Positions 1-13,114 of a stretch of 64,000 bases of DNA are shown piece after piece; the stretch's first letter is position 1; the number at the start of each line of letters is the position of its first letter. Source of the stretch: Apostichopus japonicus (lineage: Eukaryota; Echinodermata; Holothuroidea; Aspidochirotida; Stichopodidae); the NCBI RefSeq assembly GCF_037975245.1, contig NC_092566.1, forward strand, positions 1,490,001-1,554,000. The letters are read 5' to 3'. Made by a program: the position numbers and the translations under genes. A model generated the notes under the pieces. That model made no database searches. It saw only the letters and a program-made list of their open reading frames with translations, and was not told the DNA's origin.

Positions 1-207
1 GAGAGGGTGGAGAGGAGAGAGGAGAGGAGGGGATGGCAGGCACGACTTCCATCCTCGTTTGAAAAAAAACATGCATGATTTTCGTAATTTATAGTCCTGG
101 TTTTAAACAGACAAGTGAACAAGTTCAGTACTTTGCATTTGCTCTGTAGGTACAAGCTAATTTGTGGTCACCCTTCTCAACTTTCGGACATGTCGGGACT
201 TGCTTAC
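1..207 (-). other. Start of the intron after Pax2/5/8 exon 7
   Basis: This follows the gtaagc donor at 207-206 on the minus strand. It holds a purine-rich stretch at 1-40 (GAGAGG-type on the plus strand) and nothing else I can support. No Pax C-terminal motif (YDRH-like ending) is visible here. Confidence 0.7.
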
Positions 208-333
208 CTTCTCGAGACCCCGAGTAAGTGGTACTGGTAGGTGGTAAAACAATTGGTGGCACAAGACTCGCAGCAGATGGAAAATTCGTTTGACTTTGGG
301 TGGTGTAAGGTCGTGGAACATCTCTCCCCTGAC
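208..333 (-). CDS. Pax2/5/8: Pax2/5/8 exon 7, C-terminal activation region
   Basis: This 126-base exon lies between a gcttgtacacag acceptor and a consensus gtaagc donor. The two leading bases complete a Gly codon from exon 6, then QGRDVPRPYTTQSQTNFPS, AASLVPPIVLPPTSTTYSGS and RE plus one base. GRDV aligns with GRDM or GRDL, which opens the corresponding vertebrate segment, and the rest is Pro/Ser/Thr-rich like the Pax2/5/8 transactivation region. The phase leaves one base, so at least one more coding exon must follow left of the window. I see no terminal exon in positions 1-207. Confidence 0.85.
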
Positions 334-3004
334 CTGTGTACAAGCAACGACATATAAATACAAGAAAATTCAAGGTTAAAAGTCTGCAATAACTGAATAA
401 ATTTGTAAAGTTTCATCCAAAGTGGATACTGTGTTTGTGTTTTGCAGTAATATTTTGTTCTGCTTTAATTGAGCTTTTTTTTTTTAACCTCTGACCTCTA
501 CAGTTACCAGGACATTCAGTTTTCATGCATGTAACCATAGTTATTATACTAACTATGATGTAACGTTGCAAGCTGCAGTTCAGGGTATGTAATGGTGTGC
601 AGCTATACAAATGCACTTTCGAATGAACCTTTGAAATTCAAGGAAATATTTAGTGACGTCATGACATTCAAATAACAATACATCTACAGGGAAAACAAAG
701 ATCCTGTAAGAATTTAATTCATGAATTAACCATTTTATTGATAAACATGTTAGTAAGGTTAGAATGACGCCTTTGTACGTCCACTAATCTGTATTTACAT
801 TTAATATCATCACGCTAACTTTGCTAAATGTTTCCTACATAAAAAGAACTTTCCTGAATATCTCAGACATTCATGTTCTGCTGAGATACTAAGGATTAAA
901 CATATGACCATTAAATATTGATGTGTTGAGATGGTACATGATAATTGTAAGAGTGAGTATCGGTGAAAAGATTCGGCCATCTACCTTACTTATGGCAGTA
1001 TTGATTAATATTTCAATTCGAAAAGTAACTAAGTCTGTTGGGGGGAATCTCTTGTTTCGTATTATTTCAATCGAAAGGTGGCTAGTGAAGGAGGAGGAGC
1101 GGAGGGGATGGAGAGAGGGTGGGGAAGAATGGTCTTACTCGATCAGAGGGGAGCACCAGCCTATCGAGAAATGGAAATAATTTGGAGGACAGAATTACGC
1201 ACATAGTAAGAGAGATTCTAGCTTTACTCACCAGAGTATTGTGTGAAGGAAGTCGCGGTGGTAGGAAATTGCGTATGGGCTGGGATGATGTTATAGGCAC
1301 TCTCGCTTTTTATGTTACTCACAGCGGCTAAGCTTCCTAGTGAGAGGAAAGAAAGGAACATTACAGTAACAGTAACAATAAGTAAACAAATATTAATAAC
1401 ATAATAATAATAATAATAATAAGTAAGCAAATATATACTAAATACGCGCTTCTTCTATGTAGAAAAAACGCATGAGTTTTTAACGTTAATAATCTACGAC
1501 CGTAGAAATATAGGCCGCGTAACTGCGATACTCATTGTAGCTGACGTTATTACAATGCTGTACTGCATTCAATGGTAATTGAAGTGCGCCCTCTAATATT
1601 TCTGACACGTGCCATGCAGTTGGGAGATGTGGCCGTTTTATCCAAGTTCTTTTAAGGAAAGCATCACATCACAAATTCCCGCCGTCAGTGGCAGGTCGGG
1701 CTCCGGGGACAATATAACCACCGTGCACCCTTTCCGAAATTTTCCTTTTCCCTCCTTAAACGTATGTTATGAACATGAAAAAAACATTAGTATTTATCCC
1801 ATATTTCCCCGTCACCCTTATCGACCCTGGACCCGGGAATATATCCACCTATCGCACAAACCACACCGACCCCTCTCCACCCCCTCTCCTCAGACATTTC
1901 TACCGTTGTCCATTGATTTTATGATATCATATACCTATATGAATATATCATGAATTTGATAATATCCTTTAATATCCGTTAATGTCAGTTAATATTCAAT
2001 GATACAATCAATGCACATTATAAAGGCATGCTTGACATACTTAATTTAATCTAAAAGACAAAAGTGATTGAGACTGAATCCCTTACAAATCTAAAACTAA
2101 TAGACCCACGGCTATGAGATCACTTAGGACATAGCTCTTATAGTTTTCACACATGCACTTAGTAATATCGAGCGCCGTACATCAACTTTGCAGCCACTAA
2201 TAATAATAATAATACGCTGTTATCGAGCGCCGATGACCAGAAACGCCCTTTCTTGTTTCAGCTTCCGACAAACGGATGCTAGCGCACAATACTCGTCTGA
2301 TTTTACAGTGATGTGCAACACTGATTTATAGGATAATTATTACAATGCAAGATTAATCTGTCGACTAATTTAGAGGTGGAGGGGGAGAGGGGGGGATATC
2401 ACCATTTCCTTCTTAATTAATTTGATTCTTGATCAGTGAACTGGTAAAGGAAATAAACGTAACTTGATGTTATTGTCATATTAAGAAAATTTAATGTTGT
2501 ATCACTGATACTGGCGATGCCAGCAAAATGCGAACTTTATTTTTGAATTAAAATTTTAATAGGTGAACCAAAACATTGTTATTTGCAACCTTGTCAGATA
2601 CGTCAGATAACCAGAACTACTGACAAATCGGGAGGGTGGTGGTGTGGAAGGGGAGGGAGGGAAGGGAGGGGTGAGAATAAGTTCCCAAGCTATAGGGCAG
2701 TCATTTTATCACTGTGCTCAAAGAGGTGAGTCACAAACAGGATATTATAACCAATATAACCACACACCCACCCCCTCTCTCTCACTGAATGAACGAACCC
2801 TATAAATATTTAAGAAATTCTATTGCTATTGTTTTCAGCGAACAGAGGTGAACGGGCCATTGAAACGTTTACTAACATTTCCGCAAAATGTTAAAAACCG
2901 TCGCACAAAAGAACCATTTCTACATCTGAGCTGACCTCGACAAAGTCAACAAGAACCGACAATGATTGTAGCTAAACGATAACCATAATGAAGGAATTAC
3001 ACAC
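334..3004 (-). other. Intron 6 of Pax2/5/8
   Basis: This 2,671-base intron lies between exons 6 and 7. It contains (TAA)n-like runs near 1400 and 2200 and a G-rich stretch at 2630-2672. A GC-richer patch at about 1500-1740 is open in several frames, but I found no splice-flanked exon there. No mobile element was recognised. Confidence 0.7.
2630..2672 (+). repeat. G-rich tract, quadruplex-prone
   Basis: Runs of three to four G separated by single A or T bases (GGGAGGG, GGGGAGGGAGGG and so on) on the plus strand, which is the template strand for the Pax transcript. Low complexity, inside intron 6. Confidence 0.7.
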
Positions 3005-3092
3005 CTGCTTGGTACCCGGATGTGACCACATTGTTACTGGAATTGACATCTGAAGGCTGGTGGTAATTGTTAGCAAGTGGTAAGCCATTTCC
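3005..3092 (-). CDS. Pax2/5/8: Pax2/5/8 exon 6, start of C-terminal region
   Basis: This 88-base exon has an attcttttctcag acceptor and a gtgtgt donor. It starts in phase 0 right after the GAG that ends exon 5 and reads GNGLPLANNYHQPSDV, then NSSNNVVTSGYQA plus one base. The opening GNGLPLA aligns with GNEYSLPAL, which follows the partial homeodomain in vertebrate PAX2/5. The composition (Asn, Ser, no charge) fits the regulatory tail. The exon is too short to stand out as an open frame. It is supported by the splice sites, the phase fit on both sides and the homology of its first residues. Confidence 0.85.
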
Positions 3093-3401
3093 CTGAGAAA
3101 AGAATAGATACAAAAATCATGAGAACGAGCTTGTATTCAACTAACGTGGATGATACGTTTATGAAAATTAAAGATTATTGTTATTAAAAAAGTGGGTGCG
3201 GGGGTTTGGGAGGGGTTGCCTCTTTTGCGACAAATCATATGAAAGACGAAAAAGGGGCGTGAAGCCAATCTGTAAAAAAGATGGCGCTGTTTATAATCCA
3301 CACAAAACTAACTACATATGGAAGCGAAAGAAGGGGTTCAAACGGATTATAACACAAAGCAACAATTCCGATATAAATGTCACGATTTGAAGTCCCCTCC
3401 C

Positions 3402-3431
3402 CACCCTCACCCTCACCCTCACCCTCACCCC
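3402..3431 (+). repeat. (CACCCT)n microsatellite
   Basis: About four to five perfect CACCCT units on the plus strand (AGGGTG on the coding strand of the surrounding gene). Confidence 0.85.
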
Positions 3432-3597
3432 GTCCCATTACACGCACTTCATACTCAACAAAACAACTGAGGATAACTTTTCTTTGCATTTGCCTAAAAT
3501 ATGGAGTTGACCACAAACGAAAATTCACGCCGAACTTGCATGTAACAGGTTCTTGGTGCTTACAATACCTCAACTGAACCATGCCTCCTTCGTCGGA

Positions 3598-3835
3598 TAA
3601 CTTACAATCCGGCCCGTCTCCTCCCAGCTCATGCCGGCCCATTCCGTCCCTTTCCGTCCCAATTCTCCCCATCCAGGCAGTTCCGTCCCACCCTGTCTCA
3701 TTTCTTCGTATACCTTAGAATCCATCCCATTTCATTGTAGTCCCCCCACCCCATCCCGTCCTTTTCTTTCCCATACCATTACCCCCCCCCCCCCGCCCCG
3801 TCCCATGCCGTTCCCTTCCGTCACATGATGTCTTG
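3598..3835 (+). repeat. Degenerate CCGTCCCAT-type pyrimidine-rich repeat
   Basis: Imperfect copies of TCCCGTCC and CCATTCCGTCC are interspersed with C runs. The tract ends about 50 bases before the donor of the partial-homeodomain exon. Confidence 0.65.
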
Positions 3836-3887
3836 GAGTCTATGGCATGTCCGATAACTGGGCGTACAACTTAAAACCAATAAATAC

Positions 3888-4063
3888 CTCTGATGCATGT
3901 ACGTCGTCGCGTAGGTAAACATCCGGGTAGTGTGATCGATCAAAGGCCTTCTCCATTGCTTCTATTTGATGAGGTGAAAAGGTCGCTCTATTTGCGCGCA
4001 TCATTTTCCTAGCTTCGTCTTCGGCTATGGTCGATCCTCTTTCATGTGGGGTGATGTTGCAAT
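3888..4063 (-). CDS. Pax2/5/8: Pax2/5/8 exon 5, partial homeodomain
   Basis: This 176-base exon has a cttttgctatgcag acceptor and a gtattt donor after a complete GAG codon. The reading starts DCNITPHERGS, runs through an acidic stretch (IAEDEARKMM), then RANRATFSPHQIEAMEKAFD and RSHYPDVYLRDDVHASE. The last two pieces are the N-terminal arm and helix 1 of a paired-class homeodomain and the approach to helix 2. The rest of helix 2 and helix 3, with its WF-NRR recognition residues, are missing. This is the hallmark partial homeodomain of Pax2/5/8, used for protein contacts instead of DNA reading. The next exon starts with GN, matching vertebrate SEQGNEYSLP, so the truncation is ancestral and not damage. 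Read-through of the donor reaches a stop after about 15 intronic codons. Confidence 0.95.
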
Positions 4064-6504
4064 CTGCATAGCAAAAGAACACAGACAATTATGAAACCTT
4101 AATTGATTTCACAAAACGGATGAAAGTTATGACCACAATATCACAAAACAAATGGCAGAGACAAATAATGTTTTCAGAGCGGTGAAGGTGGAGGGTGGGG
4201 GGGGGGGGAGGGGTGCAGGGATGTGGGCTAGTGGTATTCAGTGGAAGATGATGGGTGAACGGTAAGGGTATGGGAGGAAGTTGATGACTGAGGAAGGAGG
4301 GGTAATGGGTAAAAGGAGCTGATACCATCGAATGAAGTGTTCAATGTGTCAAGATAAAATTATATTATGTTCTTTGTTTAGTTCCATTAACCGGTATAAT
4401 GTTACCGGTCAAGGCTTCGGTAATTAATACAAGACTTGTGTCAAGCAACGATCAAATGCGGATAATTAATAGTTAGAGAGGGAGAAATAAATAAATGTCA
4501 GACAAGTTGGATATCACAAAACCAATGAAAGCATTTTTTGATTAAATAGGCGGCGCTATACTACCACTTGAAAATGCCTCCCGACATACAATTAAGTTAG
4601 CGCGCCATCACAACACCAATTTCGAAGTCATTGAAGAATTAGAATGTCTTCGTAAGGCGACGTTACGCGGTTAGGTCTTACGTCCAAAGGACTCAGTTGT
4701 TTCTATCACTAGAAAAATGAAAATGTCCATATCAGCATCCGTGGAAAAGTGCAAGACCCATCCTGCGTGCGATTAAATCGTAAAGCACATGACGTGCATA
4801 TTAATGAAGTATTACACGCTCTGATTGATGCTCCCAAAATGTTGAACTTTACCCTTGGATATGCCTCACAGCTCACCACATGACGTCACCCTTACCCTCG
4901 ATACCCACCCCAAGAGGGGAATTGAAATAAAAGCTAGATTATCAATTTAATTCACAAGTAAACCTGTACATTGCATTATTATTATAACTGTTGTTATTAT
5001 TATTATTATTATTGTTGTTGTTGTTCTTATTTTATATTTTTCATCAAGTGTTTCCAATAATTACATTGATATACCATAGACAATACACTGAAATCTATGC
5101 AATCCTTTGTTTCAGCGAAATTAATTCGCCGATAGCTATCCCAGACAGGCATTTTTCATAACATCATAATGGATAGATGTTGGTGAAGTTCAGGGCCGAC
5201 GTAGCCATGGAAAGTTCATTACCTATGCCTTTGTATCTGCTAAAAATTCACTATTTTTTAATTACTCCCGATTCTCGCAAGATTGGTTACGAAAAACAAA
5301 AAATTGTTGTTGCAAGGACGAGGAAGGTGAAAACAAAATTCTCTAACAAAGAACTAGAAGATCGAATATAGTCTCACTCAATCGCTTAACATTAAAAGCA
5401 TAAAGGCGATTAAAGGTTTTTTTGAGTTTTTAAGTAGGACGGAGCAACAGAGGAAGCTGGTACATCTTCCGCCCCATGTGCTAAGACTATTAGCACACAG
5501 GAAGTTCAGCTTATCACTATGCCAGTTTGTAAAAACAATTGACGGCCAATACGGGGGTGTATCGCTTGGATTTACAGCACTTAATTAATGTTGGTAGTGC
5601 GGTCGAGAAACAAAAGGCGCTTTTAGTGCTTATATATTAAACTACTAGAAAAGCTTTAATTATATAGTGACACTAAAGGCTAAGATTAACCACAAAGTAT
5701 ACAAGTGTCCAATTAAAACACTAATATAGATAGAAGGAGACATCAATATTTTGACCTCATCTTTTACATTTTAATGCGCTCAGTGTAAAACTTCATTTCG
5801 TCAGGTTATTAATGTTAAGAGAACGTTTCAAGGAATGCAAGACAAATGTCTTTGAACGTAGGCTATACATCAACTGTTCATCCTTTATTGGAAACCAGTT
5901 CTCATCACAAAGAGGTTTGGCACCGAGAACTGAACTGAAGGGGTACTTGCCATCTTTAAGCTTAATATGTACAAGTTTATGCTGTCTTATCAAAAACATG
6001 TTACTTTAATTCTTTGCAGGTATTTCTAGTTCAACAGTACGGTCGTTTCGAGATCTTTTTTTCCGATCTACAAAGATGAATGAGTAGTATTTTGTGCATT
6101 CAATCGATGATTAATATACACCACTGAGAAAGAATAGAATTAATAAACCAAAAACAAGGGAGAGGAGATAAAACAAACGGGAAGGAGTTATTTACATGCA
6201 ACTTGTATCCTTCGATTCTCTTGCTAAAATGTTGGTTCTTAAAGATGGAGGTTCGTCTTACTGTTGAAGAGTTTCATGGAATATGAAAGATACACGACGC
6301 CCCCTTCCCACCCCACCCCACCCCTTAACATTCAAAGCTGCAGTTGTTCAAATGTATTATTGATTGCCATCATTAAGTTAGACCTTTGTTTAATTTTTGA
6401 GACATTTTCTGCGATATTTATTAACAACATTAGCAATTTGTGATGAGTGTAACCTACATAATAGTAGAGCTAACCCAAATACAATATGTGCGTGTGAGTT
6501 TTTT

Positions 6505-6539
6505 GGGGTGGGGGTGTGGGGTGTGGGGGGGGGGTGGGT
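6505..6539 (+). repeat. G-rich tract, quadruplex-prone
   Basis: GGGGTGGGGGTGTGGGGTGTG is followed by a run of ten or more G and TGGG. At least four G runs of three or more fall within 35 bases. Confidence 0.75.
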
Positions 6540-8199
6540 ACAAGTTTTAACATTCAAATTGTCTTCGTATGTAATAATGTAAATTTGGATCTATTTAAGT
6601 TTACGTTAAGGCATAGTCTCCAACCATACAGTGGCTCTCTTTTTATAAAATAATAGGTATAGAAATTATACACCATCAAAATATTTCGAACGTATTTTTT
6701 TTCGGACAAAGTTCTTTGCTGGACCTTTTCACGCCAGGTAAAAGTAACAAACCAAGTCATGCACCGTTTACCGAATGACGTCATTAAGCAAAACAATCTA
6801 CCAGTCTGAAAAGTACCAAAAGTTGACGAGAGAATAATTTAATATTATTTTCTTCTTGTGTATAACGACAAATGTAATCAACAAGTAATATTTATGTAAT
6901 TAAATTAAGGTAATATTATATTTTATAAACTTTTTAGAAACATCGACTAAAGAAACTTCACTAAGAAAAGCTTTAACATCTTGAAATTAAGTTGAGTTGT
7001 TATATTCGTGACAAGCTTTGCATAAACCTTTTCTAACCTAAATCCAATTGACAAGAATACCGGTTAATTTCCTCATTCGATAACATTCAACACCGCGAAA
7101 CGAGGGCGTATGTTGACCCCGTGATGTCAACCTTATATTGATGGTATATAGGTTATAGATTTTTGAATTCTTTGGGGTAACTGACCCGGGTCACTTGCGT
7201 CTCAAAGTCGCCTAGCGGTCTTCACAGCGAGCTGTTTGTTTGTTTGCAGGGGTAACCATACCCTCCCTTCGAAAAGGGATCTAATGTGTACTATATATAC
7301 TGATTCCGAGACAACTAGGGATCATAACGACTAACTAGGGGAACCACAAAGGGACGCTTGTCAAGAGCTGCGAAACATGATGAGGACGAATATTTGGAGA
7401 TGCAACTGTTTAGGTGAAAAGGAGACCCCTGACCTTTGACCTTCATTCCATGCCTTTTGTTTTTGTCTTGTTGGTTTTTTAGCCTGTTTTCTGAGTTTCC
7501 TCTTCTCTTTGATAGTCCGACTTATGTCGTCATGATATACTGACAGATTGACATGTAGAGGGTGAATGTGATCTTATAGAATCACGTGAAACAATCAGCA
7601 ACATTCCCTCACACACGCGACTAGAAAGATCGAGGGATATTAAGAAGCATGGTACTATATACGTGTATTGATGACTAGGGGTATCATAGTTTAAATCTAC
7701 CAGGGAGCTCGTCATCAAGACTCTATACCTTTACCAGGTCACGTGACAATAAAATACAGGGAAATGTTTCTCTTTTTACTGTTTACATGTACAGAGACAG
7801 CTACTGCAATATAACAGACATGTCAGACTAAGTGTCTCAAAGGTAAAGGCAAACCTCAAGCAAAGTGTGTTTTGTTTTCTAACGGTGGACCCGTCTAACC
7901 TCTTGACCCCCCCCCCCCCCCCTCACATGGGAGCCACATTCAACTTGAACAATCCAAGGCGGTGCCTTCTCCATTTTAAATCAATTTTTAAAAATCAGTT
8001 TTTTAAAAAGTGCCGAGCACTTTTTAATTCCAGTTAACTTCCCCCGTCACCCTTCTTCATCGCCCTTGATGTCTCTGTTAGAGCAAGGTGTATCCAATTA
8101 TGTTTAAGTATTTGATGACCTGGTCGGAATGATCCAAGTCCAGTACAACGCTATATAGTAATGTAGCAATAGGCTAATGTTTACAGACTTTTCTTATAC

Positions 8200-9555
8200 C
8201 AAGTGGATATACATTGAGTAAATAGTGTACGGTACTCTTCCTCTACTAAGTATATTTACATTGAGTACATATTGTACTCTAAATAATACTTAATAAATAT
8301 ACATTGAGTACTTACGGTACTCTAAATAATACTTAGTGAATATACATTGAGTACATATGGTACTCTAAATAATACTTAATGGATATACATTGAGCACTTA
8401 CGGTACTCTAAATAATACTTAGTGGATAAACATTGAGTACATATGGTACTCTAAATAATACTTAGTGGATAAACATTGAGTACACATGGTACTCTAAATA
8501 ATACTTAGTGAATATACATTGAGTACATATGGTACTCTAAATAATACCTAGTGGATATACATTGAGTACATATGGTACTCTAAATAATACTTAATGGATA
8601 TACATTGAGTACATATGGTACTCTAAATAATACTTAATGGATATACATTGAGTACATATGGTACTCTAAATAATACTTAATGGATATACATTGAGTACAT
8701 ATGGTACTCTAAATAATACTTAATGGATATACATTGAGTACATATGGTACTCTAAATAATACTTAATGGATATACATTGAGTACATACGGTACTCTAAAT
8801 AATACTTAGTGGATATACATTGAGTACATATGGTACTCTAAATAATACTTAATGGATATACATTGAGTACATACGGTACTCTAAATAATACTTAGTGGAT
8901 ATACATTGAGTACATACGGTACTCTAAATAATACTTAGTGGATATACATTGAGTACATACGGTATTGTTCCTATACTAAGTGGATATACATTGAGTACAA
9001 ATGGTACTCTAAATAATACTTAGTGGATATACATTGAGTACATACGGTACTCTAAATAATACTTAATGGATATACATTGAGTACATATGGTACTCTAAAT
9101 AATACTTAGTGGATATACATTGAGTACATACGGTACTCTAAATAATACTTAATGGATATACATTGAGAACATATGGTACATTAAATAATACTTAATGGAT
9201 ATACATTGAGTACATATGGTACTCTAAATAATACTTAATGGATATACATTGAGTACATATGGTACTCTAAATAATACTTAGTGGATATACATTGAGTACA
9301 TATGGTACTCTAAATAATACCTAGTGGATATACATTGAGTACATACGGTACTCTAAATAATACTTAGTGGATATACATTGAGTACATATGGTACTCTAAA
9401 TAATACCTAGTGGATATACATTGAGTACATATGGTACTCTAAATAATACTTAATGGATATACATTGAGTACAAATGGTACTCTAAATAATACTTAGTGGA
9501 TATACATTGAGTACATACGGTATACTCTTTTTATACTAAGTGGGTATACATTGTT
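8200..9555 (+). repeat. 43-bp minisatellite array, about 31 copies
   Basis: The period is 43 bases, counted directly (for example TAAATAATAC at 8581 recurs 43 bases later throughout). Consensus segments are GGATATACATTGAGTACATA, then TGGTACTCTAAATAATACTT, then AAT or AGT. Variants alternate ATATGG with ATACGG and TTAATGG with TTAGTGG. Each unit contains a perfect 6-base inverted repeat, GAGTAC-ATATG-GTACTC. A second monomer type, with TTCCTATACTAAGT in place of TCTAAATAATACTTAGT, occurs at both edges (near 8238 and 9527) and once inside (near 8966). The array is entirely intronic. Confidence 0.95.
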
Positions 9556-10463
9556 TAGAGCACGTTGTGTGGACCATGGAATTATTGCATCCATATACCT
9601 GCAATACCAACATAAAAACCAAGGTCAATACAATAGTCCATATACGATGTAAATTTGTACCAACTTGAAAACAATAAATATTCGGATTTCGTATCCTGAT
9701 CAATATGAAGGCTAAAGATGGTTGCGAGTCACCATATGCTATAGTAACTGTTATTAAATGTACCTGCAACATTAAAGCTTACACTAGATATCCCGCAGAA
9801 TTAACGACAGGTCCTTCGAGTTACCCTTGCCCATATATCCTGATCGATACGATTCTAATTCGTGATAATCTGATAAAGCCCAGCAAACTTTTATCTGATG
9901 CCCTAATAAGGTAATTTTCTGACCTTTATCCGCCCAACAGGATTTTAGAGTTTGTTAGATGAGTTTGTATCAGTCCTCCTTGATATACCCTCCTTGTTTT
10001 GAGAATTTTACAATATTTTACAAAGGAGATATGTACCTAGCTTAAGCTAGGCCTGAAGTTAGTCAATCTTATTGAAATACGTATATATTACCATAGTGTA
10101 CCTTTCATTGTAAGAACCTTGATATCCTAATGTTAAAATGCGAGCTATGTTCTCAGTTATGTCATATGTGATACCTTGTATAGTGCTACTCGTACTAATA
10201 TACCTATACTCATGTACCCTTCACTTTGGAAATTTTGATATTCTGATACTAAAGTGCGAGTTCTGTACTCAGTTATGTATAACATATTTACATGTACTAT
10301 TCCACCCAAGCCGAAAAGGTGTGAGCTTATATATGTTCTTAACCGTGTAGCATATTATGCATTTATATGCCAGGGTGTTATAACACACTAACATGTGTTA
10401 TGTTTTGGGCGCATGCGAGAGCTTGATATGTTAAAGATACAATACAGTAAATCGTAGTGGTAT

Positions 10464-10800
<337 letters not shown>

Positions 10801-11995
10801 CACAGGCCGCAATAAAATGTGCCTCTAGCATAACACGTGTTATCATGTAATAACACAGATGCATATAAATGCGCAATATATTCAAGTCGAAAACGCTATT
10901 ATAAGCAAAGGTACAATTCGGTTCGGGTGACTATTCAGTGGTACTATAGTAAATTAACTGCAGCCAACAGCTATAAGTTAAAGTACATTAAACATTTTAC
11001 TCGCAACAATTCAAGTGTAAATATTCCTCATGTAATGATAATACATGAAGTTCGTTCTCTTTCTTTATTTCTTTACAGAATTGAACTTATTTTGACTCAT
11101 TACTTGACATTTTGCTCTTCAGTTGTTATGACTACCCCCACAACATTCTAAAAAAGACACTATGAAGAAAAAAATGTCAACTCCATTATAAGCCTTAAAT
11201 CTTACAAGACGTACAAAACTCCTGTAATGGCTTATTGCATATACAGCTGGGTAAATATAAATTGACTTTCACCGCCTTATCGACAAGCTAATATCATCTA
11301 GACTGATAAAGCCTCTGCTGAGCGGACATCTGTTCTGTTGTTCTTCTAACAACTCCCTGTTCTTAATGGGTGGGGGGGGGGGGGGAATTCTAATGTGAAG
11401 TAATCCCGGTGTGAGATACAGATAAACAACTTTACTTTTGACTTTTTAACAAAACTACAATTCTTCTCTCGTTTCGGTCCATCCTAGAAGAAGGAAACAT
11501 ATCCTACACATGATCGACACCACCGTCTCCTTTCTATCCCCGAGACATTTCTTAAGGTCGCGTTAAGGTCGTGTCTCGATGAACGTTTGCAAACACAATT
11601 TGGGTCAATTTGGTAACATGTTTCCATTAGTGCCTCCGCAAAACGGTCAACTACCGAAAAGATAACATTTGTGAGACTAATCGGGACCGCCTCGGGCTAA
11701 CAGCGGGCGTAGACTTGGATTCCATCGTCGAAACAAAGGCGGGCGATCGACGTGATCAAAGGCGACATGGGCAAAGTAGATTATAAACAGTATCGTGTCA
11801 ACCTCGCTACGATTCTATTGTTCTCCCTTTACAAAACCCGAGAAAACAATAGAGGTCGTGAAATTGATCAACAAGACAGCATAAATGCAATTTATTTTAG
11901 ATAAAAGAACGAGAGTGTTTCATAAAGACTTTTTTTTTTTACTCCAACAAGTTTCCCATCTGTTAGGATATTATAAGCTTCAAAGAAGTAAAACG

Positions 11996-11996
<1 letters not shown>

Positions 11997-12086
<90 letters not shown>
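11997..12086 (+). repeat. (TA)n microsatellite
   Basis: About 40 TA units with one TAAA interruption near the start. Confidence 0.9.
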
Positions 12087-12399
12087 CTAAACTATATGCA
12101 TGTGTTGTGTGTAACTACAGGCGGCATGCATGAACTCAATGTCAATAGGCTACAGTGTTCGTTCAAGGCCTTTTTACATTGTTACTGCTTTTATGCTGAT
12201 GAGGCCGAATTTTTGAACGCAGTAGAGATGCATATACGTACGCTCTTGTTTGGTACCATCACAGCTTCATAAATTTCTGCGAACACGGATGGATCTATTT
12301 CTTTGTAATTTCGTTTCATTTTTGAGAATTATTTTTGCAAACGTAGTGTTTTCTGTTGTAGTATTTATTTATAATCTTTAGAAATTAATGTAAATCATA

Positions 12400-12890
12400 C
12401 CTTAATATATCAGTATCAATGTCAGTGTCACTATAAATATTAGTATCATTGTCAATATCAGTATCAATACCTTAGTATTAATATCAGTATCATTATTGCT
12501 CGTTTTACCGGTATCGACATCAACAAGTTATTTACATATATCGCTGCTGTTGTTGATTAACAAACTGTGGACTGCATGGGAAGAAATATTATATTAATTA
12601 AACATAATAATATATCAAAATCACTTTCGATATCAGTGACACTATTAATACCCACACTAGTAATAATCAATATCATAATCAATATCGGTAGTCATTATCG
12701 TTTTACCAATATCAATATCAGTGTTAATATCGCTATGAATATTGATCTATCAGTATCGATATACCGACATCGACATAACTAGAACATCATTAGTATTAGC
12801 ATCGATATCAGTGTTACTATCCCTATAAATATCGATATGTAAATACCGATTATCCAATATCGATCTCTCAATATTGGCCTATATGTTATG
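12400..12890 (+). repeat. Degenerate ATCAGT/ATCAAT hexamer repeat
   Basis: Short, diverged TATCAGTATCAATATC-type units recur for about 490 bases, with many substitutions and some unrelated insertions. This looks like an old simple repeat. Confidence 0.7.
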
Positions 12891-13114
12891 ATCGATCTCA
12901 GTTAACGCCTATCTAAATAACAATCTCTACCACTACTCGCATAAAAAATTTTCTCATCAAGAACTTAGGGAAACACATTTCAAGCAAAAAGTTCATAAAA
13001 AAAATTATCTTCTTCCAATTTCGGTTTGTTTAACATTTAGATGAAACATTAGTTTATATTATCAGATATTGTCATATGTGTCAACATCCATTATTTTAGT
13101 AAGTTTATCAATGA

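Larger units (their letters stand above)
3093..3887 (-). other. Intron 5 of Pax2/5/8
   Basis: This 795-base intron lies between the partial-homeodomain exon and exon 6. Most of it is low complexity: a (CACCCT)n hexamer run at 3402-3431, a degenerate CCGTCCCAT-like repeat at 3598-3835 and a C13-14 run near 3781. A 145-codon open frame across it (3235-3672, minus strand) is made of these repeats and I do not consider it coding. Confidence 0.75.

Noticed and set aside
1609-1953. 114-codon plus-strand frame and an overlapping minus-strand frame reading PDLPLTAGICDVMLSLKEL
   Set aside because: The minus frame faintly resembles the Pax tail, but no acceptor or donor flanks it, and exons 6 and 7 already join in phase without it.
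3235-3672. 145-codon minus-strand frame rich in Gly, Glu and Arg
   Set aside because: It is built from (CACCCT)n and CCGTCCC-type repeats inside intron 5.
3840-4088. A Pax6- or Pax3/7-type gene suggested by the homeodomain-like exon
   Set aside because: The homeodomain lacks helix 3, the exon joins in phase to Pax2/5/8-type exons, and the paired domain has the Pax2/5/8 residues QLRVSH, not the Pax6 set.
7190-7260. TCGCCTAGCGG resembles a polymerase III A box
   Set aside because: No B box or foldable tRNA follows at the right distance.
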